Notes: generated from the sequence alone by a model not told the origin. DNA of 64,000 nucleotides from Cordilura impudica (GCA_963682025.1 OY821518.1:9057590-9121589); one strand, 5' to 3'. Counted from the first letter of the stretch, positions 48,701 to 60,593 are shown. Numbers and translations are program-made.

Positions 48701-51700
48701 GTTTTTAATTTTTCATTTTTCAATTTTTGATTTTCATATTTCATTTAAATTTTTGATTTTTCATTTTTAAATTTTCATTTTTCACTTTTCATTTTTCATG
48801 ATTCGTTTTTAATTTCTCATTTTTCAATTTTCATTTTCCATTTTCCATTTTTCAATTTTAATTTTTAATTTTTCAGTTTTCAGTTTTCATTTTCCATTTT
48901 TCAATTTTCATTTTTCAGTTTTCATATTCTATTTTCAATTTTCGCTTTTAATTTTTAATTTTTCATTTTTACTTTTTCATTTTTCACTTTTCATCTTTCA
49001 TTTGCATGTTTCGTTTTTAATTTTTGATTTTCCATTTTCACTTTTCATATTTCATTTTCCATTTTTCATTATTCATTTTCATTTTTTATTTTCCGTTTTT
49101 CAATTTTCATTTTTCAGTTTTCGTATTCCATTTTCATTTTTCTTTTCATTTTTCATGATTAGTTTTTAATTTTTTAATTTTCATTTTTCACACTGGGTTT
49201 TATGTTTTTTTTTTTTAGAGGTATCTACATATTTTTGCTCGTATCTAAGCACAATGATGTCCGATTTACCCCATGTTAGATACCAACCTGGTGGGAATAA
49301 TGGCAAATGATATCGTAACATTACCCAGTTAAATGTTTTTTTTTTTTTTTGAATGAGAGTGATTTCAACAGACAGACGGACAGACGTACATCGCTATATA
49401 GACTCGAGCTGTGATAAGCATCAAGAATATATAGGGTCGGAAATTAGTTTCTCAATGCGTTACAAAGGGAACGACAAACTTATATATACCCTCTGCCAGT
49501 GAGGTGTGGAGGTTAGTTTAAATTAAAAATTAAAAATCAAAAATCAAAAATCAAAAATTAAAAATTAAATATTAAGAATTAAAAATTAAAAATTAAAAAT
49601 TAAAAATTAAAAATTAAAAATTAAAAATTAAAAATTAAAAATTAAAAATTAAAAATTAAAAAATAAAAATTAAAAATTAAAAATTAAAACTTAAAAATTA
49701 AAAATTAAAAATTAAAAATTAAAAATTAAAAATTAAAAATTAAAAATTAAAAATTAAAAATTAAAAATTAAAAATTAAAAATTAAAAATTAAAAATTAAA
49801 AATTAAAAATGAAAAATAAAAAATTAAATATAAAAAATTAAAAATAAAAATGAAAAATAAAAAATGAAAATTGAAAAATAAAAATGAAAAATAAAAAATG
49901 AAAAAAGAAAAATAAAAATTGGAAAATGAAAAATGAAAAACTAAAATTAAAAATTAAAAATTAAAAATTAAAAATTAAAAATTAAAAATTAAAAATAAAA
50001 AATTTAAAATTTAAAATTAAAAATTAAAAATCAAAAATCAAAAATCAAAAATTAAAAATTAAAAATTAAAAATTAAAAATTAAAAATTAAAAATTAAAAA
50101 TTAAAAATTAAAAATTAAAAATTAAAAATTAAAAATTAAAAATTAAAAATTAAAAATTAAAAATTAAAAATTAAAAATTAAAAATTAAAAATTAAAAATT
50201 AAAAATTAAAAATTAAAAATTAAAAATTAAAAATTAAAAATTAAAAATTAAAAATTAAAAATTAAAAATTAAAAATTAAAAATTAAAAATTAAAAATTAA
50301 AAATTAAAAAATAAAAATTAAAAATTAAAAAATCAAAAATTAAAAATTAAAAATTAAAAACTAAAAATTAAAAACTAAAAATTAAATATTAAAAATTAAA
50401 AATTAAAAATAAAAAATTAAAAATTAAAAATCAAAAATTAAAAATTAAAAACTAAAACTTAAAAATTAAAAATTAAAAACTAAAAATCAAAAATTAAAAT
50501 TAAAAATTAAAATTAAAAATTAAAAATTTAAAATTTAAAATTAAAAATAAAAAATTAAAAATTAAAAATTAAAAATTAAAAATTATAAATTATAAATTAT
50601 AAATTATAAATTATAAATTATAAATTATAAATTATAAATTATAAATTATAAATTATAAATTATAAATTATTAATTATAAATTATAAATTATAAATTATAA
50701 ATTATAAATTATAAATTATAAATTATAAATTATAAATTATAAATTATAAATTATAAATTATAAATTATAAATTATAAATTATAAATTATAAATTATAAAT
50801 TATAAATTATAAATTATAAATTATAAATTATAAATTATAAATTATAAATTATAAATTATAAATTATAAATTATAAATTATAAATTATAAATTATAAATTA
50901 TAAATTATAAATTATAAATTATAAATTATAAATTATAAATTATAAATTATAAATTATAAATTATAAATTATAAATTATAAATTATAAATTATAAATTATA
51001 AATTATAAATTATAAATTATAAATTATAAATTATAAATTATAAATTATAAATTATAAATTATAAATTATAAATTATAAATTATAAATTATAAATTATAAA
51101 TTATAAATTATAAATTATAAATTATAAATTATAAATTATAAATTATAAATTAAAAATAAAAAATTAAAAATTAAAGTTTAGTTTCATTCTTTAGGTAAGA
51201 AACCTGTTTTTATTGTTTTATTTTATTTTTTCAATATTAGTAATTTGTAGCCAAGATTCATTCGAATTTTTTTTTTTTTTTTTTTTAATTATCGTATGAC
51301 TTCTTAAGGTCTCAAAACAGGCTTATAGGGATCAAACTTTGCTTATTATTATGATGCCGGCTGGGTTAAATAATGAATTTTATTGGTGTTCTATGAACTA
51401 CTTGGGTATTTTCTACTCTAGTAAAAGAAAAATAATTAAATTTTTCAAATAGTAATTAATTCTTTTTAATGATCTTTTTTTTTGTAACCAACAAGAAAAC
51501 CAATTAACTTTAAATTTAATTGGTATTCGGATTTAATGTTTCAGTATCGGCAGTTTCAAAGCGGTAGCCGTACCCAATATTGGCTGGAGGGTATCAAAAA
51601 TTCGGCACAGGCGAATTTAACACTCTTACTTGTTTTACTTAAAATTAAATAACAAAAGAACAAAACAAAAATACAAAAAAAAAAAAGATTTTAAGGCAAT

Positions 51701-52356
51701 AATTTAAATTTTTTTTAGAAGCATCTATAGTGTTTCCCTCGTCTGCTGGTAATGAATCAAGTTCAACTTCAAATTCAATAACATCGTCTAATGTTGCAAA
51801 AGGTGTTAAAATTAATAATGGAAGTAATGGGCAAACAATACTCAGCACTGCAACAGGATCAAATAGTTTAACTATAATAACATCCGGTACAACGAGTTCA
51901 ACAACATCAACACATGCCACACGAGGAGCAACCCAAGGAGGAACTACATATGCTTCAAACAATCCAACTACAAATCATTCTATAAATATAAGCGGTAGTA
52001 GCGCAAGCGATAATGAAAAAATTGGTACCCGTCGTAGCGTTAGAGCATCTGCGGCTGCTAATAAAATAATTTATACTCGGGGCAGTAGTGGTAATAATGC
52101 AGAAACGAAAAGCAACAGTTTAGAAATCAGTGGGAAAATGTCTGGAGCTGGTAAAGCAAGCACCGTTAATGCAAACTCTGAGAGTGTTGCGGAGGCTCGA
52201 AGAAAAACACGTAGTGCAGGTAAATATTTGAGCGCAGTATTCTTACGCGATGATACATTGACAATTATTTTGTAAATTTTTAATATTCTTTTAGTGGTCG
52301 GAGAAACTTTGTTAACTGAAGGACGTCGTAGAAGAGGCTCTAGAGACTATAAGTGA
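37991..52356 (+). CDS. Ncoa6: Nuclear receptor coactivator 6 homologue, five coding exons
   Basis: The coding exons are 37991-38005, 39496-39676, 39742-47016, 51719-52219 and 52295-52356, all GT-AG with matching phases, giving 2677 residues to the first stop. The N-terminus (MQLKQ then IEPCMRITVQIP, AAQRLR, LRALGIRSVQLEGD) matches the conserved N-terminal domain of animal NCOA6, and SPLLVNLLQND matches its LxxLL box. Further LxxLL motifs lie at about 101-105, 408-412, 924-928 and 947-951. Four PPxY motifs, PPPY 345-348, PPDY 777-780, PPQY 1527-1530 and PPSY 1809-1812, would bind WW domains. Long polyglutamine runs, a poly-His run near 2127, an acidic/charged segment and a KRKR nuclear signal near 2359 follow. 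Ncoa6 is a nuclear subunit of the Trr (MLL3/4-like) histone methyltransferase complex and in Drosophila links Yorkie to it through PPxY motifs. The start is in a five-codon exon whose alternative upstream ATG (37986) is out of frame. Confidence 0.9.
38006..39495 (+). other. Ncoa6 intron 1
   Basis: A 1.49-kb AT-rich intron with donor GTGAGT and acceptor TTATAGCAG. No repeat or gene was seen in it. Confidence 0.7.
39742..47016 (+). other. Ncoa6 exon 3, a 7.3-kb coding exon
   Basis: A single open exon encoding about 2425 residues, dominated by CAA/CAG glutamine runs (for example near 41380-41425, 42640-42715 and 42830-42880), Gly runs near 42165-42200 and His codons near 45926-45978. Many long ORFs in other frames and on the minus strand are by-products of the repeats. 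The exon ends in AAT A followed by GTAAGT; reading on gives a false stop at 47039. Confidence 0.9.
47268..49515. mobile_element. Element Y: foldback-like repeat with heptamer core in the Ncoa6 intron
   Basis: The left end TATACCCTCCACACCTCAGT and the right end (reverse complement CCTCCACACCTCACTGGCAG) are inverted. The inversion continues inward for about 150 bp, through AACGCAT(C/T)GA, TTCTTGAT and GTCTGTCCGTCTGTC-type phrases. The centre, about 47530-49190, is a degenerate array of T5-containing units (CATTTTT, CATTTTCC and similar). Confidence 0.7.
49516..50575. repeat. (TTAAAAA)n heptanucleotide array
   Basis: About 1.06 kb of 7-bp units, the complement of the AATTTTT unit at 13-16 kb. 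It has more decayed patches near 49800-49940 and 50330-50540. Confidence 0.95.
50576..51153. repeat. (AATTATA)n heptanucleotide array
   Basis: A sharp switch to a second 7-bp unit, AATTATA, repeated about 80 times almost without change (one TTAATTA variant near 50670). Confidence 0.95.
51154..51718 (+). other. Remainder of Ncoa6 intron 3
   Basis: Contains a scrap resembling an R-type end (GGAGGGTATC ... TTACTTGTTTT near 51586-51637). It ends in the T-rich acceptor at 51718. Confidence 0.5.
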
Positions 52357-53418
52357 CCATTGTCTTGCGCCTCGGCTACAAGTTCTGAGGATAAATTCGA
52401 ATTTTATATTTTCCAAGATGACGATGATGATGGTGAAGGAAATTCCCTAGATCTCCAACAAAATGCAGATCTCAGATTAGCCGAGACGCAGGATAATCTT
52501 AGCTTAAATAGTCTTGATGATGATGACGGCGTTGATGACGACGAGGATGAAGACGATATTAAAAATAGGCTAAAAACGTTAAATAAGCAGAATAAGATTG
52601 ACGACAAAGATGATTATGAACAATATAGAAATATCTCATCGTTCGGCGTTGAGCCCGATGATTTGTTAGCTCTTGCCAATGATGTTACCGCAGATGAAAC
52701 TGCAAACTTATTGCTACCCGAACATCGGACAAATTTCGTTGATTTCGATGAATTCAATATATGTCTCAATAATATCTTAAATGATGACGTTGATTCCGAA
52801 TTAGAGCTTTCACCATCAATGGTTATGGCCGAAACTATAACAACAGAAGTCGATGATATGTTTAAGGTAAATATGATGCAAAAACATAAAAACATAAATT
52901 ACACGACGCCACCATCACCTATGGATATCAATGTTAGTAGTTGTATTAGTAGCAGTAGTAATAGTAGTTGTAGTCGAAGTCGAAGTATTCCACATAGTCC
53001 ACATACTGAACAGATACCAACACAATTAAATTCCGATGATGACGATTTATTGAATATGGTACATTTTGATGATCCTATGGAATTTAGTTTTTCATCTGAA
53101 CTAGACAATTGCAGCAACACAAATAAACCTGAGCTACTACATAGTAGTATACCATACAATATGCCGCAGGGCCATAATTATTTAATTGATCCTATGCAGA
53201 ATCATAATGATTTAGATGATGTTAATATCATGATGTCGGATCCCATCGATATACAACAATCCACATGCAATTCAACTGCTACGGTCTCGGCGTCAGTAAC
53301 GACTACCACCACTAATAATAATCATGATGACGAAGATGATGTAGATACACCACAACAAACAGCCTTAAATAATGTCATTAAACGCAATAGTCATAGTATT
53401 GTAAATATATTTCAATAG
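52357..53418 (+). CDS. Ncoa6: In-frame extension of Ncoa6 beyond a TGA stop (readthrough candidate)
   Basis: Immediately after TGA 52354-52356 the same frame stays open for 353 codons to TAG 53416-53418. The product is strongly acidic (DDDDDGEGNSLD, DDDDGVDDDEDEDD), then has FDEFNICLNNILNDD, Ser-rich and PPSP segments, and a second set of DDDDLLNM and EFSFSSELDN motifs, like an activation domain. The first ATG is about 155 codons downstream (52819), so internal initiation cannot explain the first part. The stop is followed by C (TGA-C, a leaky context). A possible stem (CCTCGG/CTGAGG, 52370-52390) begins 14 bases after it. Acceptor-like AG sites just downstream were out of phase with the upstream donor at 52219. 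With readthrough the protein would be about 3031 residues. An alternative is a reference error or an undetected splice form. Confidence 0.75.
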   Translation, partial: PLSCASATSSEDKFEFYIFQDDDDDGEGNSLDLQQNADLRLAETQDNLSLNSLDDDDGVDDDEDEDDIKNRLKTLNKQNKIDDKDDYEQYRNISSFGVEPDDLLALANDVTADETANLLLPEHRTNFVDFDEFNICLNNILNDDVDSELELSPSMVMAETITTEVDDMFKVNMMQKHKNINYTTPPSPMDINVSSCISSSSNSSCSRSRSIPHSPHTEQIPTQLNSDDDDLLNMVHFDDPMEFSFSSELDNCSNTNKPELLHSSIPYNMPQGHNYLIDPMQNHNDLDDVNIMMSDPIDIQQSTCNSTATVSASVTTTTTNNNHDDEDDVDTPQQTALNNVIKRNSHSIVNIFQ

Positions 53419-56400
53419 TATAAAAAATTCATAACTCTAAATACTACTCTACTCTATGTTTATTCAAGTATTTGCAAAAAGAACACAACAACAACAAATC
53501 ACACACTCCTCTATTAAAACAAAAAAATGCAGCGTTGATTTTTACTACTCCTCCTCCTAGTACTTTTCAATACAAACAAGACACAGTTGTCACATAAACA
53601 ACCTCTTGTCCTTAGTCATGTCATAACTTCAAATTTTCGTTTCAATTAAATGACTAAATTTGCTTCAAAATATCACAATTAAAAAAAAATAAAGAGTGTA
53701 TGCAAGAACATAAATTCTAAAACCTTTAGGTTTAATTTTCCTTTTAATTAAAAAAAAAAAAAATATGTAATAATAATCTTGTTTTTATTTTCTAGTCAAT
53801 TTATTTTGTTTAATACACCATTCGGTAGTAAGGATAAGGAACACAAGAGGATTTTTAAATATGTATCCTTGTATATAAATAAGCTGCATTTCCTTAACTT
53901 TTAAAAAGAAAAACATTTAATTTTGATCCTTTTAGTGAAAAACTTCTTAATATTTTATTTTTGTATATAATTTCTTTGAAACAATAAACACACCAAAATG
54001 TTGCCCCAAAATCAACAATTAGAAGACATACAATAAAAATGCAATAAATCGTTTAGCTAGTAATTTTATTTTACTTTTTTTTTTCGTATTCCAACAGAAA
54101 ATTGTCAACACTTTTCAATAGTAGATAAACAAAAGAAAACCAGCAAAATATGAAAAAAATTAACTAATAGTTATGTATATTTAAGTTTAATGTTTTTTTT
54201 TTTTTTATAACATTACTATTTGATTTCTTTGCAGTATGCAAATATTGTAATGTTTCTTTTTTAATTGCTTTTGTAACGATTGTTAAATTCATTTATATCT
54301 ATATATATAATATATATATATTTTTTTTTACAAAATTATACATGGTAGTTTTAAGTTAAATCCCTTTAACAATGATAACATTGTTAAAGAAATTATATAG
54401 GTTGTTTTTATAGAAAGTTTTCTTTTTTTTCTGTAATTTTTTTTTTCCTTTAAAAGTAATGACGATACCAATTTCCAAATTCATATACCCATACAACTTT
54501 TTTTGTAAGCATTCTTTTAGTTTAGAAAATGTTTTAATTTTTTTTTTTTGCATTATACACTTTAAAAATTGCATTCTTTTCTAAAATGTTGGCAAAACTG
54601 ATATTAATCATAGTCATAGTTACGAATTTAAATGACTGTTTTTCCAAAATTTTTCAAAAATATTGGAAATGAAATTTGATTTTTTTCACAGCAGTGTTGA
54701 CCCAGTTAGTTGCGAGTTCTTTTATGTTTGCTCTTTTATCTGTTTTGATTCTGATAAAATGTCATAGCAAAACGAATATGTCATAATAATAATAAATAAT
54801 TTGCAAAAGGCTTAGGTATCACATATTTTATTTTTTTTAACTTTTAAAATTGTTTAAAAACGATTTTTGTCATCCTTATAGATATTGATTAATATTTTGT
54901 AAAAATCTTACTTAAAAACTCATCAACCTTATGCAAAACTTATATTTTGTTTTCCGAACGCTACGAAAATCTTATTTAGCTCTGTTGGTAAATCCAATGT
55001 AATTCAGATGTTACGTAGTAGTATTTGAGTAACAAATTTCGCAAAGAAACTGGCTTTGAAATCGTAAATAAAGTTGTTGCTGCAGTTAACTGGAATCCAT
55101 TTTTTAAAAATATGAACCAGATATTTAGTTTGAACGTTGATATAATATTTGATTTGATTGCGAAAAATTCACGATTTTTACGACCCTGTCACTTAATTAA
55201 AACGATATATTTGTATTCTTAGTTCGTACACTGCAATGCTTGCAGATTTCAACAAATAGTAGATTTCTCTAAATTATTTCTTCGTTAACCAAGTTTCTTT
55301 CAATAAGTTGTACTTTAGCCCTTTAACAAAAATGTTGTATATATATACCCTTCAATAGCAAAACTAAAACACATAAAAAAAAGAAATATATATTTAAATA
55401 GCCAATAAAGTATATATTTTAAAAATATATAACTATACATATGTATATCATATGGATTAGTACCGGAAGCCCCAGACTTTCGTAAATATATGATAGTAAA
55501 ATGAAATGCAATAAATTGTGAATAAGATTTTCAATAAAAAAATAATCATGTATATAGAAAACAAATACTATTTTTGCTAAGTATTTATAAAGCCAATAAA
55601 AAATAAGTAAATTGGAGAAAAAGAAAACAAATATTTTTGCAAAAAAAAAAAAAAAAATAATAATTATATAAAAAGCCCTCCATTTCCTTGTAATTCTATT
55701 ATTGACTTTCTTTTGTTTGTATCAAATAATTCAAAATACATACTGTACGGCTTATATATATAAAAACTAAAAAGCAAAACAAAAATTACATTTATATATA
55801 CATAGATAATACAAAACAAAAAAAATAAATAAAAAAATAGAAACAATAAAACTTATAACATAAATTTAATGTAACATTTATAAGCAATTAGGTTGTAAGC
55901 TTTAAAGAATAAACTCCCTCTTAAATACATAGTAATTAATTTTAAAGTACTTTATATACAAAAAGAGAAGAAAAAAAAACAAAAAAATAAAAAAAAATAA
56001 TTAATTAGTAATTTAATGGAAAAACAAAGTGTCTTAAAAGAAATTGTAGTATTAGTTTATATCGTATATCTATAATAATTTATATTATATAAAAATATGA
56101 AAACTATTAAAAAAAAACTACCACAAACAATTCACATAATAAGAAAAAATTATTAATTAATTATGGTTATTATTATTTAATTTAATGTCTAATAAACAAA
56201 ACAAAACAAAAAAAAAAACGAAAAAGTATGCATGAAAAACAATTTAATTATATTATTATTAATTCTATAATTATTACAATATTGCAATTGTATCCCTTTA
56301 TAACTATTATTATTATTAAATATATCTTTTTAGTTTGTTTTTTTTTTTTATATTAATTTTATTTGAAAATGCAACAAAAACACAAAATCCCTGAAGATAA

Positions 56401-56892
56401 ATGCATAAAGCAGTAAAAGAAAAAAATGTTTCATAAACAATAAAAAAAAATATTAAAAATATAATCAAAGCAAAGTTTTACTGACAAAAAAAAGTTGTAT
56501 TAGATGACAACAGGCGAAGTGTGGCAGTTATTATAATAATTTCAACAAAATTGTAAGTACGTGCTATTTTAACACTGGCTAATAACGAGAAGCCATACAA
56601 GATCAATTGAAAAATATCAATCATATACCTACCTACAGTAACTCAAATAATTGATCTTCATAAACATTTTCCAAAATTTAGCTACTCATACGTTCTTCTG
56701 TTTGCAAATTTGGTTGGAACGAAACATAAAAACACAAATTTTCTAACAAGTTCGTTACAGACACTCAAGTACTGATCTCGCAGTAAGTTTTATTTAATTA
56801 TGTTATTTAAATCATTGCCATCATATGTATAGGCAAGTTGTTCTTTGGACCACCCTTATAATATCATAGAAAATCGGAAGACACTTTAAAAA
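53419..56892 (+). other. Probable Ncoa6 3' UTR and downstream AT-rich spacer
   Basis: Very AT-rich with AATAAA candidates at 53688 and near 54031. No coding signal was seen. A TAAAAACGATTTTTGTCATC phrase near 54857 recurs near 57730. Confidence 0.45.
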
Positions 56893-57682
56893 CAAGTAAG
56901 AAAATTATAGTCGGTCGAAACCGACCATATGATACCCTATACCATGCGTTTAGAGACCCTATCTCTTAGGCCCAACTAAGTGGATATAGAAAATAAGCAT
57001 AAACCAAATTTGAGTGGGATTTTTATTATTTTTTTCGGCTGCAGATATGAAAAAGTTCATATCTGATGCTATACCTATATGGGGACTAGGCCCAAAAATG
57101 GACCGATCCTGACCATGTTTGGTAAAGTCTCTTGTATTTTGCAAAAATATGTACAAACAAAATTTGAGAAGAATCAGTGCAATATTTTTGTTTTTTGATA
57201 GATTTAAGTGAAGATCGGGAAGCAGCTCTATGTGGGGCCTATGACTAACAGTTGTCCCAGGTATCATTTTTAGACTACTCATTAATGGATGTAATAAACG
57301 CATACAAACCCAATTTGAGTAAGATCTATATGACAATTCGGATCTTATGGCAATTTATGTCGATTTCATAGGGGTCATTTGTATGGGGGCTAGGTCTGAA
57401 CATGGACCGATTCTCAAAAATTTCAATAGCGTTCATCCCATGGCCGATAAAAGATCAAATACCAAATTTCATCAAAATATATTCATATTTGCGACCTGCA
57501 GTTTGATTACAAGCTTTACATGCACACACAGACGGACGGACGGACATCGTTTAATCGAATCAGATAGTGATTCTGATTCGATCGGTATAATTAAAGATGG
57601 GTGTAGGTCAAATATTATTGGTTGTTACAAACAGCAGCACAAAGTCATTATACCCAAACCACATAGTGGTATAGGGTATAAA
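56893..57682 (+). mobile_element. R-family repeat, full-length, diverged tip
   Basis: The tip palindrome is degraded (GTCGGTCGAAACCGAC), while the 3' end TAGTGGTATAGGGTATAA is intact. The ACGG run is short (about three units). This is an older copy than those at 26-31 kb. Confidence 0.88.
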
Positions 57683-57777
57683 TACGAACTTTTCTTATTT
57701 GAACACAAACACTCAGTATTCAAATTGTTTGAAAACGATTTTTGTCATCCTTATAAGTTTTGATTCAAATATAACTT

Positions 57778-58386
57778 TTTATACCCTATACCACTATGTG
57801 ATTAGGGTATAATGACTTTGTTCTGGTGTTTGTAACTACCAAAAATATTTGATCTAGACCCATCTTTTATTATACCGATCGACTCGAATCACTTTCTGAT
57901 TAGATTTAAAGATGTCCGTCCTTCAGTTTGTGTGTCCATGTAAACCTTGTAATCAAACTACAGGTCGCAAATATGAATATATTTTGATGAAATTTGGTAT
58001 ATAAGCTTTTATCGGTGAAATTGGTGAAATTCGGTTCATGTTCAGACCTAGTCCCCATATAAATGACCCCTATGAGATCGACTTAAATTGCCATAATATC
58101 CAAATTATCACATAGATCTCGATCAAATTGGGTTTATGTATGTTTATTACATTCATTTATCAGTAGTCCAAAAGTAAACCCTATGGGACAATTCTTATAG
58201 CCCCCATAAGAAGCTGATTCCCGATCTTCACTTAAATCTTTTAAACAAAAATATTGCAGATTTTTCTCAAATTTTGTTTGTATATATTTTGCAAAAAATT
58301 AGTGACCTTAACAAATATGGTTAGGATCGATCCATTTTTCGACCTTGTCCCCACAGTCTAGACCGACCATAATTTTCTTACTTGTT
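57778..58386 (-). mobile_element. R-family repeat, minus copy with internal deletion
   Basis: Begins TATACCCTATACCACTATGT and ends at AGTCTAGACCGACC plus TTTTCTTACTTG. The part between TAGTCCCCAC-type sequence and the tip is missing relative to the full form. Confidence 0.85.
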
Positions 58387-58411
58387 TTTAAATATTAATA
58401 ATTAAAAAAAA

Positions 58412-59199
58412 CAAGTAAGAAAATTATAGTCGGTCTAGACCGACTATACGATACCCTATACCATGCGTTTAGAAACCCTATCTCTTAGGCCCAACTAACT
58501 GGACATAGAAAATAAGCAAAAACCAAATTTGAGTGGGATTTTTATTCATTTTTTTGGTTGCAGATATGAAAAAGTTCATATCGGATGCTATATCTATATA
58601 GGGACTAGGTCCATAAATGGACCGATCCTGATCATGTTTGGTAAAGTCTCTTGTATTTTGCAAAAATATGTGCAAACAAAATTTGAGAAGAATCAGTGCA
58701 ATATTTTTGTTTTTTAATAGATTTAAGTGAAGATCGGGAAGCAGCTCTATATGGGGTCAAAGGGATCATTTTTGGACTACTCATTAGTGGATGTAATGAA
58801 CGCATACAAACCCAATTTGAGTAAGATCTATATGACAATTTGGATCTTATGGCAATTTATGTCGCTTTCATATGGGTAATTTGTATGGGGGCTAGGTCTA
58901 AACATGGACCGATTCTCACCAATTTCAATAGCGTTCATCCCATGGCCGATGAAAGCTTATATACCAAATTTCATCAAAATATATTCATATTTGCGACCTG
59001 CAGTTTGATTACAAGCTTTACATGGACACACAGACGGACGGACGGACGGACGGACGGACGGACATTGTTAAATCAACTCAGAAAGTGATTCTGATTCGAT
59101 CGGTATAATTAAAGATGGGTCTAGGTCAAATATTTTTGGTTGTTACAAACAGCAGCACAAAGTCATTATACCCAAACCACATAGTGGTATAGGGTATAA
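58412..59199 (+). mobile_element. R-family repeat, full-length, young copy
   Basis: Perfect GTCGGTCTAGACCGAC tip and intact 3' end, with about seven ACGG units, very close to the copies in the acylphosphatase intron. It lies tail-to-tip next to the minus copy, separated by a 25-bp A/T spacer. Confidence 0.92.
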
Positions 59200-59731
59200 A
59201 AATCTTATTAACTCTAAACTAAATGACAATAGCTAAACAACGTATTAACTCAGAATTTTTGACTTTGGCTTCTGAACAAACTATTGTTTCTCTTTCTATT
59301 CTACATAAATGTCCCTCAATGGTTCAATCACCTTAAACTTTTATTTTACGAATTATAAACCAATAAACTAATGCACTTTTTATAAATTTTTAAGGTTTTA
59401 AATCAGGTCGACTTTGCTTTTTTCCACTGCCGATGTTCAATTTTTTTTTATTACAGAAAATGAGAGAGTTGTAATGTAGATTTCCGACCCACAAAGTATA
59501 AGAAGACACTGGTGTCATTAGAAGTCTCCTCTGACCGCACAACCCTCCAAAAATTGTACAACCCACAAATGACTCGTAGACAAAAATATAAGTTGTATAA
59601 AATATCCATTGTTCAGAAAACATACCGGCTAAGAACATCAGAATATATTGATCCCTTGATTATATCGCAAACTCGCTGCTCAAGTTACTACTAAGCCCAC
59701 AAGACAAAATAGGCATTACTTATAATGTATA
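59200..59731. other. Unassigned spacer
   Basis: No gene or repeat recognised. The overlapping short ORFs on the two strands at 59390-59694 have no family resemblance I can name. Confidence 0.35.
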
Positions 59732-59735
59732 TATA

Positions 59736-60593
59736 GGGGAAGAGGTTGGGTTGTGGCCATAGTTAGGTTTTCGGCTTATAACTTTTCACCCAGTGCAACT
59801 TATTCGGACAACTGGGTATCTATGGAAAGCTAGAGACCGTGGCTAACTGCTGGTGAAGGAACTAAATCAATTTCGTCAAACGGAAATTTTTTTTTCTAAA
59901 TTTTGTGAAGTGGCCATTTTTGGGGCAAAATTTTTTTTGGTTGGGTTGTGGCCACCCTTGGAAAATATGAAGAAAAACCACTACGAATATAGAAAAACTT
60001 AAAACTAAATAAAAAATAATAATGATAAATAAATGGCATTATTCGTCTTCCGAATCACAATTTTCGCGTTTGAAGCAGCTGGCTCGTGTGCCAGCACACT
60101 TCAAATGAACGGGCCGATCGCATCCGAAACAATTGATGGAGTTATTATTGCTTATTATATGTGTTATATTGCTTACTGGGTAGTTATTTTGATATCTACG
60201 ACGGTATTTCACCATTAAAAAAAAAAAGGTGGCCACAACCCAACCAATTTTAGTGGCCACAACCCAATTTTGCAGCCATCTTGAGATGTGGTGAAAATTT
60301 TTTTTGGTGTCAACATATTGGTTGCAATCGATATTTACTCACAAAGTATAATAAATTTACTGAATAAAAATGAAAAGGGGTAAATTTTTATTATTGGTCT
60401 TTTTCAAGCACAGAAAAATAAATTTGTTCCTAGCACAAAGCAGACGCGTCTGCCCGTTTCGGTACTCGGTACAAAAAGAACGTGCTGCCATGACACACAA
60501 ATGACTTTTGCAAGAAAAATACATATGCTTTTGGTGAAAAGATACGCTGGGGTAGCCACAACCGAACCACGGCCACAACCCAACCTCTTCCCC
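59736..60593 (-). mobile_element. TIR element with GGGGAAGAGGTTGGGTTGTG ends
   Basis: Left GGGGAAGAGGTTGGGTTGTG plus GCC and right GGCCACAACCCAACCTCTTC plus CCC are inverted. TATA on both sides suggests a TA target duplication. The GGTTGGGTTGTGGCC phrase recurs internally four more times in both orientations. The minus-strand frame 60260-60039 ends NCFGCDRPVHLKCAGTR and a Cys, resembling half of the zinc-finger tail seen in some pogo-type transposases, so the element may be a deletion derivative of one. Confidence 0.7.

Noticed and set aside
52360..53418. An independent gene starting at TTG 52360
   Set aside because: Non-ATG initiation with no spacer, and exact frame continuity with Ncoa6, make an extension more likely than a separate gene.
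60033..60218. 61-residue plus-strand hydrophobic ORF
   Set aside because: It is antisense to the zinc-finger-like remnant in the TIR element and is not supported by any motif.
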